64,000 nt of DNA from Phanerodontia chrysosporium (lineage: Eukaryota; Basidiomycota; Agaricomycetes; Polyporales; Phanerochaetaceae): the NCBI GenBank assembly GCA_001910725.1, contig MJGA01000038.1:124001-188000 (forward strand), in the 5' to 3' direction. How positions within the stretch are numbered: the first letter of the stretch is position 1; each line of letters starts with the position of its first letter. Positions 1 to 9,702 of this stretch are shown one piece after another. The translations under genes were made by a program, and so were the position numbers. The notes under the pieces were generated by a model. It saw only the letters and a program-made list of their open reading frames with translations, was not told the origin of the DNA and searched no databases.

Positions 1-230
1 CACATGGAGCTGCCAGGCACAGTGTGTTCCTTTAGGCAGGTCCGATCATTGGAGACCATGCCGCCCATCAGGTGGGCGGGACGCCACGAAGACCCTCGGC
101 GCCGCGTCGAGACGCGCCAGACGAAGTGTGCATCGGTCCCGAATGTTTGCCTACGGAACGCCTCCGGGCGGCGATGGAATACGCGGCACCTCTGCTCGTT
201 GTGCATGAGCGTCGTCTCCTCCAGCCATGG

Positions 231-237
231 TATAAAA
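231..237 (+). promoter_or_regulatory. TATA box of secreted Cys-rich gene 1
   Basis: TATAAAA lies 91 nt before the start codon at 322. The same arrangement precedes all seven members of this family in the window. Confidence 0.7.
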
Positions 238-321
238 GCCGGTCAACTGGGTCTCTAGGCCAGCAGGATCCAATCCTCTCTCAGTGCACCTACAACCTCG
301 CCCCTCCTTGCCGTTCACAGC

Positions 322-845
322 ATGCAGCTTACTCTCAGATTCGCTGCTCTCGCCACCGTGCTCGCCTTCATCGGCAACAGCGCCGCCTCTCCCGTTCCCG
401 AAGCCGCCATCGAGGTGTGCAACCCCATGTCGCGTCAGGCTCGCCGTGTCTCCGTCGTTTGCTGACTCAGGCTCTACACAGGCTCGCAAGGCGCAGTTCG
501 ACAACTACCTGTACGCGTGCACCGACGCGAACTGGTCTGGCCTGTGCGAGAACGTCGGGTTCTGGAACGAGCAGTGCACCGTCTTCCCCGGCGAGCTCCA
601 GAACGACGTCTCGGCCGTCGGTCCCGCGAACGGGTACATCTGCTACCTCTACACGTAAGCGTTCAGTGCAGGACACATGACCTGTCGGGCTGACGGCGTG
701 CACAACCAGCGACTACTCGTGCACCGGCGACGGCCTGAGCGATGTGCAGTACCCTGGCATCTACGACCTCGGGGACGGCAACACGAACTACAACGACCGC
801 CTCAACTCGTTCATCTGCTATCCGCCTTACACCGGCCCCGAATAG
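322..845 (+). CDS. small secreted cysteine-rich protein, crystallin-like family, member 1
   Basis: Exons 322-414, 482-654 and 710-845 give 133 residues. The two introns (67 and 55 nt) have GT-AG ends and lie in phases 0 and 2. Residues 1-22 form a signal peptide ending in SAAS. The mature part has two repeats. The first carries YACTDANWSG and then QNDVSAVG. The second carries YPGIYDLGDGN and then YNDRLNSFIC. Six cysteines could form three disulfides. The aromatic-x-G turn followed by ND-x-x-S/N-S twice resembles the two Greek-key motifs of beta/gamma-crystallins, so a secreted, possibly calcium-binding fold is inferred. The function is unknown. Member 7 is its closest relative by eye, since both end in YTGPE. 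Confidence 0.9.
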
Positions 846-1256
846 ATGCATCAGGTATGCCTTTCTGGGTCTCACTCGGTTGTGAGTTGCTAACCTATTC
901 GTCATTGTCACTCAGCCCATGTCGAGTATAATGTTATGCTCGAGGGAATAGCACAGATAAATGTCCTGGACTGGTCTCATGTACTTGTAATAAATGAAAA
1001 GCGGATTCAAGTTGTCATGCTCGAATGCTATCAGTCTCTGAAAGGCGTGGCATCGGTTTGCATCACACGACAAAGAACATGAGCGCTGTGCAATTTCAAA
1101 CGCAGTCCACCTATCCCTCCTTCAGCTATGACTAGGACGTACGAATTTAACATATGACTCAATATTAGACCACCTGAGCCTCTCGGTACGCTCTATACCG
1201 CAACCCAGATAGGTGAGCTTCTGTCGTGCTATTCGAAATGAACTCCTCAACATACC
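846..1256. other. intergenic, convergent 3' ends
   Basis: This AT-richer spacer lies between convergent members 1 and 2. I see no gene in it; it presumably holds both 3' UTRs. Confidence 0.6.
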
Positions 1257-1771
1257 TTACTCGGAGCCTGAGCCCGGCAGGGCAAAACAGCTGAACGAGT
1301 TTAGGCGGTCGTTGTAGTTCGTATTACCGTCGCCAAGGTCGTCGATACCGGGATAGAGGAAGTCGAGGCCATCGTCATTGCACTCATAATTACTAAAAAG
1401 TACGTGAGTGAACCATAGAGCTACGTCGCAATTGACGACATCCGAACTTACACATAGGCATTGCAGCCCCAGCCCTTCGGCGGACAGATGCTTGAGATGG
1501 AGTTTTGGAACTCGTCGGGAAACACGACGCATGCCCCGTTGTCGAACCAAATGTTGTCGCAGTTCCCAGACCAGTTCGCATCTGTGCAGACGTACAGGTT
1601 TCCCCAAGGGTCGCGAGCCTGAAACTCGTGTCTGAGCTTCCTACATAAGGAGAAGGACGTATGGGAACATACCTCGAGCGCGACATCGGGCATGGGAGTG
1701 GCAGCGCTCTTGCCTGTCAGAGAGAAGAGGAGAGTGGCGAGGAAACAGGCGACGGTGAGTGCTGGGTGCAT
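1257..1771 (-). CDS. small secreted cysteine-rich protein, crystallin-like family, member 2
   Basis: Exons on the minus strand are 1771-1673, 1618-1452 and 1392-1257, giving 133 residues. The introns are 54 and 59 nt, in phases 0 and 2 as in member 1. The first intron is a multiple of three without a stop, so it can be misread as coding. The signal peptide covers about residues 1-24. The first motif block is LYVCTDANWSGNC with QNSISSI. The second is YPGIDDLGDGN with YNDRLNSFSC. An extra cysteine is present after the first NxxSS motif (SSICPP). It is convergent with member 1 and followed on the same strand by member 3. Confidence 0.9.
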
Positions 1772-1848
1772 CGGAGCAGGGGTGCGATTACGAGATGAAA
1801 TCCTGCAAAGTCGAGGAGCTGGATGTTTGACCGCTCAGCTAGGTCAGG

Positions 1849-1855
1849 CTTTATA
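1849..1855 (-). promoter_or_regulatory. TATA box of secreted Cys-rich gene 2
   Basis: TATAAAG on the minus strand begins 84 nt upstream of the ATG at 1771. Confidence 0.65.
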
Positions 1856-2873
1856 CCCTGGAGGAGAGGATTACGCCGGAGCTTTGGGAGTGGGCGATCT
1901 CTCTCGATGATCTATATCATGGTCTGGCTTGGCGTCGAGAGCAAGGTGCTATGCGCACCGCATGCGTATGAGTCTGTTGTTTGCGTCTTGCTGGATCAGT
2001 TGCTTCATAGAGTGCAGACCTCCACAGGCTTTGAACATGCGTGATCCGATGTCCGCAGGAGTTTCCTCCGGTGGGTAGGTGGGTTATGAGCGGGACGCTG
2101 GGTGTCATCAACTGGCTTGGCACGCAAGCAAAGCATGGACCTGCGGGAAGCGCGAGCAGTGCGGTGTAGGCCGTTCATGCTCGTCTGCGATACAGCATCC
2201 TGGAAAAGACGTGAGCGATCAGCCGAACGGTACGTCCTGACGACAGCGCTGGTAACCTCTACTTCGCGCAAACATTTCGCTCCCCGAATCGAGCGAAATT
2301 GCGCTCTTGAGATCTCGTACTTGCTAAACATGATAGACAAACGTTGTCGGCGTCGAAACCAACCTGCGCCTGGAAATTGATGCGCGCAAAACGGCGCCCA
2401 CAACCCGCTCTTTCGATGCGCCAGTCATGGCCACCTGTAAGCACCGATTCCCTCATCGCCTCAGTACTGTCTGCCTACTCCGGCAAATATTGGCTGTTAG
2501 GACTGTACCGTGACCAAGGAACCACATGCAATGCCCCAACTGGACAATAAATCCAATTATTAGCATGCCTGACGCCAAGTTGAGCCCTGGCACAGAACTA
2601 ATTCAAATTGGCAATGGACAGATGAACGACTTGGGTCCAGATGATAATCAGTGTCTCGCAAGAAAGTCACCATCGCGCAGGGTGCAGTAGGCCCAAATGG
2701 AGAGCAATGTCATCGTTGTACACAGACGAAATACAATACATTCATCGACGGCATAAGGTCACGTCAGAGTCAGACGTTGGAACCAAAATGCGGGGCAAAT
2801 CAATATGAATGCCGTGGGCTCTGTGTTTTGGTCAGTGAGGACGGAAAAATGACATGCACCCTGATACCCTACC
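1856..2873. other. intergenic, nothing recognised
   Basis: About 1 kb between members 2 and 3. Open frames are short, lack homology to neighbours and have no convincing splice structure. It contains the upstream region of member 2. Confidence 0.5.
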
Positions 2874-3383
2874 TCACTCCTGCCCTGCTGGCCAGTAGCA
2901 GGCGAACGAATTGAGCTTGTCGTTGTAAGCAGTATTGCCATCGCCAAGGTCATAAATGCCGGGGTAGCGGAAGTCGATATAGTCGTCCGCACAGCTGTAG
3001 TCACTGCAACACGGCGCTTCCGTTAGCGATACGCGGATTGAACCCATGGTGCGACGCACGTGTACGCAAAGCAGTACCACTTGTCTGGGGGGCCGATACT
3101 CGAGATGTCGTTCTGGAACTGCTCGGGGAAGACGACGCATTTCGCGTGCTCAAACCAGATGTTGTCGCAGTCTCCGGACCAGTTGGCGTCGGTGCACACG
3201 TAGAGGTTGCCCCAAGGGCCATCGCGTGCCTACAAACATGCGCGTCAGCTTCTGCCGCACACAGGGAACCACACTAACATGTACCTCAAGCGTGGTAGCC
3301 GCGTTCGCCAAGGGAGAAGCGGCGGCGTTGCTCGCAAGGGCCAGAGTAGCGGCGAGGAGAGTGACGGCGGATTTGAAAGACAT
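2874..3383 (-). CDS. small secreted cysteine-rich protein, crystallin-like family, member 3
   Basis: Minus-strand exons are 3383-3285, 3229-3060 and 3003-2874, giving 132 residues. The ATG at 3383 is chosen over one further upstream because it starts the signal peptide (MSFKSAVTLLAATLALASN, cleavage near AAAS) and gives a 99 nt first exon as in member 2. The introns are 55 and 56 nt, phases 0 and 2. Conserved blocks are LYVCTDANWSGDC, QNDISSIGPP, YPGIYDLGDGN and YNDKLNSFAC. The six cysteines are retained. It is very similar to member 4 in the middle exon. Confidence 0.9.
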
Positions 3384-3466
3384 TGTTGAGATGGTCAAAT
3401 GGGCCCGGTTTGACTTCCAGATAAAGAGGGACAGACGATGAGGCCTGGCTGTCGAGCGAGCGAGCG

Positions 3467-3473
3467 TTTTATA
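3467..3473 (-). promoter_or_regulatory. TATA box of secreted Cys-rich gene 3
   Basis: TATAAAA on the minus strand starts 90 nt upstream of the ATG at 3383. Confidence 0.65.
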
Positions 3474-4826
3474 GCTGCCGGTGGAGGCTGCATCCAAGGG
3501 TCCGCCTGCTCAAGATGGTACTTCGCCTGGGCATCCTTCTGGCGGTACCGGTCAAGCAGAAGCCGGGCGACATCAGACGGCGCGCGAGATACAGGATGGG
3601 CGCGCTGCGTCGCCGGAGCGGGAGACAAAGTTCAAAGACACCGCCGTGACGCGCGGTCGCGAGAGGTCCGACGCTTCGCTCTGATTCTTCTAATAACACG
3701 GAAATGACCTGTGGTACTTGAGGTAAGTACTTGAGATGTGGAGTCATTATCGGTGGAGCGAACCACGCAACAACTGTCTCCCTTACCTGGTGATTAAGGA
3801 TATTTTCCTATTGCTCTCTAATTCTTATCGCTGAAAGTGTAAAACTGTGACTGTATTAACGATTATAATGGTAATACCTGATCCAACGAATGGCGTACCA
3901 GTACTGCTCTCGTGCGCGCGCATGGAGGCGTCGGCGCACCGCCCGCCGTCACGATAGTGCTTGGCGAAGCGGGGCAACGCCACATTGCACAGATCGTCAG
4001 CGCACCGGCATCGCGGCTCCGAGTCTTGGCATGCCGGTCACGACGTGTCATGTCGAGCGGCCGGCAATATCGAACGTTAACAATGATTGCCTCGAACGCC
4101 TGCTTGTCTGCGATGAAGCTCGGATCTCCTGCCGCATGTCTGCCTCACGAGCGCTGTGACCGAGCGAAAAGTATCGGGTGGGTGTTGTAGGGCGTCGTGA
4201 GCCCGTGATGTGGCGTCTGTGTGTATTCAGTGGAAGCTTTCAGTGTCTATCAGAGCGTACCCAAGCTGAAGTTCTGCAGTTCCCGCAGCGTCGCCCGCTG
4301 TTACTTCGCTTGGCAAGAGTGAGTTAGAGACGTGAGAGTCGCCAATCACCACCAGGCGTTGTATGTTCATGGCATATCTGTCGAACGCGCTAGGCGAGAG
4401 TGTCAAAAATTGAAGACGGGCGCTGCCCCGCTATCCCCGCGGTCGCAAATCACCGGGGCGGATCACAACAACGGACATGCCGGGCGCGGATCCGGAGTGC
4501 CAAGCACCGTAACGACAGCAGCTGCGTGCAAACCTGCTTGAGGCTATGCGTGCGGAATGCGGAATGCGACACGCTCGTTTCTCATGCCGGTGTGCACGTA
4601 CGCGCTTTCAGACCCTTTGCTTTATGCCGTGCGTAGCGATAATGAGAGAACTCAGTCATCGTGGAACATATCACGACTCAGAGGCAACTTCATTGCAAGA
4701 CGTGCGTATCCGGGTCGCATGAGGGCATAACGTTACAATACAGAGCATAACCATAAGCACGACCTGAAGAGCACTATCACCTAGGTCAACAGTAGCACTT
4801 GAAAACGAATCATACTGCAATCACCT
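3474..4826. other. intergenic, nothing recognised
   Basis: About 1.35 kb without a gene I can support. Several 60-90 codon frames overlap on both strands but none has splice support or recognisable motifs. Confidence 0.5.
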
Positions 4827-5330
4827 CTATTCAGAGCCACGGTCAAGGCAGACGAACGAGTTAATGCGGTCGTTGTAGGCGGTGTTACCGTCTCCGAGGT
4901 CGTAAATGCCGGGATAATCGAAGTCGATGAAGTCGTCCGCGCAGTTGTAGTCGCTGTCATCAGCATCAGCCAAACCATCCCGCCACATGTAGGAAGGGTG
5001 CATACGTGTAGCCCTTGCAGTACCACCGCTGCGGTGGCCCAATGCTCGAGATGTCGTTCTGGAACTCCTCTGGAAGCACGACACACTTCGCGTGCTCGTA
5101 CCAGATATTGTCGCAGTTCCCGGACCAGTTCGCGTCCGTGCAGACGTAGAGGTTGCCCCAGGGCCCTGCACGCGCCTGAGGCAGTATATGGATTAGCACG
5201 CGTGCAAGTGCAGCAGTAACGCTGGCAGAGCTCGCACCCCGAGGTCGGCGTTGGACACGGGCGTCGCACTCGCGGTGTGCATGAGGGCCCCAGCGGTGAC
5301 GAAGAGGACAAAAGCAGACTTGATAAACAT
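4827..5330 (-). CDS. small secreted cysteine-rich protein, crystallin-like family, member 4
   Basis: Minus-strand exons are 5330-5238, 5175-5006 and 4953-4827, giving 129 residues. The introns are 62 and 52 nt, phases 0 and 2. The signal peptide starts MFIKSAFVLFVTAGAL and is probably cleaved near ASA. Conserved blocks are LYVCTDANWSGNC, QNDISSIGPPQ, YPGIYDLGDGN and YNDRINSFVC. The first exon reads into the intron for a while, so an unspliced frame looks longer than the gene. It is divergent from member 5. Confidence 0.9.
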
Positions 5331-5407
5331 GGCAGTGAAATCGAGCAGAAGTGTAGATGTCGAAGTTCGAAGTCGACGAAGATGCTGTCTGTCCTGAGTC
5401 TTCGAGG

Positions 5408-5413
5408 CTTATA
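5408..5413 (-). promoter_or_regulatory. TATA box of secreted Cys-rich gene 4
   Basis: CATATAAG on the minus strand, with TATAAG beginning 83 nt upstream of the ATG at 5330. Confidence 0.6.
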
Positions 5414-7039
5414 TGCACAGCAGAAGACAAAGAGGCGGGGAGCAGAGACATACTTCAGAGGGAGAACACCTCGCGTAGACATCGATGCAATGAACCGGCC
5501 TCGTCACGGCCGGTTGCTCTTGCGCGGCGCGTGGGCACCGGTGGGGGCTTGGCGCACACTACCTGATGACAGAGGACAAGCTAGACATCGCCTACAGACA
5601 CTGTACAGTCCAGGGGTCAGCGCTCGAAACATCAGAATTAGGTGGGACGTTGGATACCTTTTGGGCCGCTCAACAGATCTTGAGAGCTACATGCCACAGT
5701 GCTATGCATCGCTGGACAGCTCATCCACATGGGCACCGATTAGGTACCCTGCATTGAAGAAGGTAGCGGATGTGAGCGCGCCGCCGAACGTCATTGGCGT
5801 GCTTGGCAAGTTCATCTAGCTGCAGCCTTGCACGAATGGGCGGTACGAAGGCATTGCGGCACCGGTGTTTGCTCATTGCTACCTGTCAAGAGCAGGTCAG
5901 CGAACGTCGAGCGTGGGGCATCTGCATCACCTGTAGTGTCATACATTGCCGTGCACATGGCTTCGTTGTGCCTTACCCTCGCAAAACGGCCAAACGTAGA
6001 GCTTGCGAGCGCGGCTCTCCGCGCTCCTTGCTTCGCACTGCATCGGCTCCCAGATAACCGGTCGTACTCTTTTCAATTTCCGCACATGGCTGAGAGAGAG
6101 TAGGAAACGTGAACGAGATTCAGGGCGGGTCCTATGAGAGCGATATACTAATCTGGGGAACACGCACATGCAGTCATGGACTCCAGAGCCTACCGCTGAA
6201 CCACAGACGCATACTGAATACAATTGTACGCATGAGTCTTGGCATGTCAAGGCAAGTTTGTTGGTGACTCGGCGACCGGCCGGCGGCAGAGCAAGACCCA
6301 TCACCGTCATCATACCATCACGGCACCCGCCGGCAATCCTATCTCTGGCGCTTTGCAAAGCGGTTTGACAATCCATAATCTCTGCCCAGGCTGACTGGAT
6401 TCAATTCGTCGATGGATGTTTCAACGTAGTTCGGCGCACTCCTCCCTGCTGCTCAACACAGAAAGCTGTCAGATCCAACGGTGGGCAAGAGAAACACACC
6501 GTGGTGGCAGATCTCCGAGTCGACAACATGCCTCACAGAGCGGCTCATACCAGGTATGTTCGACCTGGCTCACCGCTGTGTGGCCTTCGTGCCCTCCGAG
6601 GCATCACGCTGCGCCACGTTTTGCGTAGGGCGCACGATGCCAAGACCGCCAGCGGCAGCGACGCGCTGTGTCGATTATTCGCCCTTCAGGACGCCTCCTC
6701 CTCGCCAAGCCATGTCGTGACATCCGGCGGCGCGCCCACATGGACGGACACCTCCCGGTAGCGATCCTTGCGGAGGGGCTTAGCAGGTGCACTCCGACCT
6801 GCAGCGGTGCCATGTGATGCACGGGCGAGGATCCTGTCAATGTCAGCCCCGTGTTGCGCTGCGACAAGCGGATAACATAGCGCTATCGCTAGACTCTGCA
6901 TGTTGCACTGGCCGTGCAGTATGCGATACGGTTGCGCGGGACGTACACCGCATGATTGCAGCGCGCCAGTCGGTCCTGAGTCGGAGGCATACCCGGTGGT
7001 CGTAGTTCCACCGACACTGGTATGCCTATTGCTCCTCCG
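5414..7039. other. intergenic between divergent members 4 and 5, nothing recognised
   Basis: 1.6 kb. A 180-codon plus-strand frame at about 5277-5819 overlaps the upstream region of member 4 but has no motif or splice evidence. No other gene is supported. Confidence 0.45.
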
Positions 7040-7046
7040 TATAAAG
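7040..7046 (+). promoter_or_regulatory. TATA box of secreted Cys-rich gene 5
   Basis: TATAAAG lies 92 nt upstream of the ATG at 7132. Confidence 0.7.
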
Positions 7047-7131
7047 CTCTCACTGGGTGTGGGGGTCTAAAGACAGCCGCTACTTTCTCCTCTCCCCATC
7101 TGCAGCATATCCCGCTGGAAACGCCAACAGC

Positions 7132-7636
7132 ATGTCTTCTAAATTCACCTTTGTTACCCTTGCCGTGGCGCTCGCTGCGTTACACGACGCATCCGCGTCC
7201 CCCATAACTAACGCCACCGTTGCAGTATGTGGTCTCTCACAGCAGATCCTATGCCAACGCTCACCCACGACTTGTTCCAGTCCACCAGTGACGATATCTG
7301 GGGAAATCTATACGTGTGCACAGATGCAAACTGGTCTGGTAACTGCGACAACATCTGGTTCGAGAACTCTCGCTGCTGGGTGCTTCCCACCGAGTACCAG
7401 AACGACGTTACCAGCATCGGGCCGCCGGAGGACTGGTACTGCTACGGATACGTGTGCGTGCACTAGCTGACGTTTCCGTATCGCATAGAGCTGATGTGCT
7501 TGACAGTGATTACAACTGTGAGGACGACTTCATCGACTTCCAGTACCCTGGCATCTCCGACCTCGGTGACGGGAACACGAATTACAACGATAAACTCAAG
7601 TCTTTCGTCTGCTACCACGCAGCCAGCCAGGAGTAA
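7132..7636 (+). CDS. small secreted cysteine-rich protein, crystallin-like family, member 5
   Basis: Exons are 7132-7224, 7281-7453 and 7507-7636, giving 131 residues. The introns are 56 and 53 nt, in phases 0 and 2. The signal peptide MSSKFTFVTLAVALAAL is probably cleaved near SASP. Conserved blocks are LYVCTDANWSGNC, QNDVTSIGPP, YPGISDLGDGN and YNDKLKSFVC; the last has K in place of N in the usual NDxxNS. The six cysteines are conserved. A hydroxylated residue in the second motif is kept (S), so the fold inference still holds. Confidence 0.88.
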
Positions 7637-7836
7637 AGTGTGGCGTGTATCTTGATTATGTCTTACCTCACCGAGTCTTCCCCTTCATGTACACGTACCT
7701 TACCCCACGGCACCTGCAATCGTGCAGACTACCGACCATAGTTTCTCACAACATATCCTTCGCGGTGACAATGACACGATATTTTTCGACTTTACAATCA
7801 CAAGTGGGAGAATGTGATCAAAATACCCGTCTCTAC

Positions 7837-9328
7837 TCATACATCCGCCCATCCGGTCTTTCCGTAGGTCGACGCCGGCTGGGTCCACTTCTCGGGAAGA
7901 GGCAAGAATGCCCCAACGACATTCTGAGCCTCACACTCTGCTACCTGCTCTCTTCGGAGGCGAGCATGGTCCGCCACAAACGGCGCCAACCGGTCGTGTA
8001 GCGGTCCCAAGAACTGCGACAGCACCCGCTCGTCCGGCAGCGCACCACTGATGGTCTTGTAGATTTGGTATCCTTGGTAGAGCGAGCGTTGCATGGCATA
8101 GAGCTCGCTAGACTTCTTGAGCTGGCGCGGCAGTCAGCGACCGGCGTGCATGACAGGCAAGCGAGAGGGGCGCACCATCCAGAAACACGATCCGAACGGA
8201 TCCTCCGGGACGTCGGCCTCTCCCCACGAGCCGAGCAGCGGGTTGGCCCCCACGAATTCGCGCATCATGCAGCGGACGTGGCGCCGCGCACGGCCGCCGG
8301 CAGTCGGGTGTCCGAGCGCGTCGTCCTTGAACAGCTTCGAGGTGTTGTGCATCGCATAGTACTTCCGGAGGCACACGCAGTGGTCGCACGCGCAGGCCTG
8401 TCGCCACAATGAGAGCGTCCGCGCCGCTTTTGCTAGAAGCTCGGTGTAGTGGGCAGGGAGCCCCTGGTCGAGGTCGTTCAGACAAGACGAGACGAGCGAG
8501 CGGAACACGGCAGTGTACAAGTGTTGTTGAATAGGCACTGCGTCCTTGAAGTCGTTCTTGTGCAAGAGAAGGCCCAGCCAGGAGCTCAATGGGAGGCGCT
8601 TATTTTCGAGGGCCACAAGATGACGCAGAACGCTCGGGTCGACGATGATTTGATGCGGGATGTCCGCTGTAGTGAGCGTGGAGCTCGCTGTTTCCGAGAG
8701 CCCGAGAGCCAGGACAACGGTCTTCATGCTGTATGGGTTCCGTAAGCTGGGCGCAGTGGAGCATGCGGGGACGAACGTACGTGTAGACGGGAAGAACGCG
8801 GGCGAGTCTCTTCGCAAGGCGGACACCCCGGCGGTACGCATTGTCGAGCGCAAACGTCAGGAGGCAGGTGCGCGCCCGCCGCAGGCTTGTCTTGGCCAGC
8901 AGGGCGGCGAGCGGAAGCAGGCCAGGTCCCGAGACTTTTGTCGCTCCCGACGCGAGAGACGAGACCTCGACGAGAATTCGGAGCGAATCGAGGAGGATCA
9001 AGCCAGGGCTTGCGTTCTTGGCGGCCAGGTGACGGGCGAGGGCGTACAGCCTCTGCAGCTCGGGGCTGGCGTCGACGTCGTGTCTGTCGAGATGCCTGTA
9101 TCCGAGGTTGTATCCATGGCGGTCCTCCAGCCGCACATAGTATGTGGCCGGGATGACGTAGACGCGGCCACTGAGGCCATTGGCTGGGGAACAGGCAGCC
9201 GCGACTGCAGCTGAGCAGAGTGCAGCCAAAGAAAGCCAGGGGCCATCGAGGTCGTCATCGCTTGAATCAGAGCTGGAGTACGTCCTTTTCGAGATGGCGC
9301 GCCGGTTGGCGCGGGAGAAGCGACGCAT
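7837..9328 (-). CDS. unrecognised protein with C-terminal CxCxxC module
   Basis: Minus-strand exons 9328-8781, 8728-8176 and 8121-7837 give 461 residues. Introns are 52 and 54 nt. The second intron removes an in-frame TGA at 8134-8136, which would otherwise suggest a broken gene. The N-terminus has an acidic serine run (SSSDSSDDD) and a hydrophobic stretch at about residues 30-47 that could be a membrane segment. The C-terminal third has ACACDHCVC, a RRHVR motif, then KKSSELYAMQRSLYQGY. This order, and a phase-0 intron just before the KS motif, match the C-terminal module of the large Fe2OG-like paralogs at 30.7-53.6 kb. The catalytic part of those proteins is absent. No function is assigned. 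Confidence 0.7.
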
Positions 9329-9702
9329 GATGTCTGGATTGGCCCTCTCGGTTCAACCGACGTGTATGAAAGTCGGTGCTACGAATGAGGAAAGCGTAGG
9401 CGAGCTGTATATATATCCAGGGAGAGATGACTGTATTGATGTCCCGTGACTAAGTGTTGGTTGTGCAAGCGAATGGCGGAACGTGGTCATTGTGCCCTTT
9501 GATTCAATGGGCGACAAAGCGCGGCGCGTTCTAGGGCACGGCAACGCCGTGATGTGTGGCCCCCATAATCCTTGGGGCCAGTTCGAGGGTCGAGGTTCTT
9601 GACGTCCGGTGTAACAGATTGTACGCAGGCTGACAAACGTGATGAGCATTGAGTAGAGGAGAGTGATATCATGGTAGGGACATACATTCATCTACGTTCG
9701 CT
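9329..9702. other. intergenic, nothing recognised
   Basis: Spacer between two minus-strand genes. A TATATA stretch at about 9410 may be part of the promoter of the gene at 7837-9328. Confidence 0.5.

Noticed and set aside
8134..8136. in-frame TGA suggesting a broken gene at 7837-9328
   Set aside because: It lies in a 54 nt GT-AG intron with a GCTGAC branch-like site.
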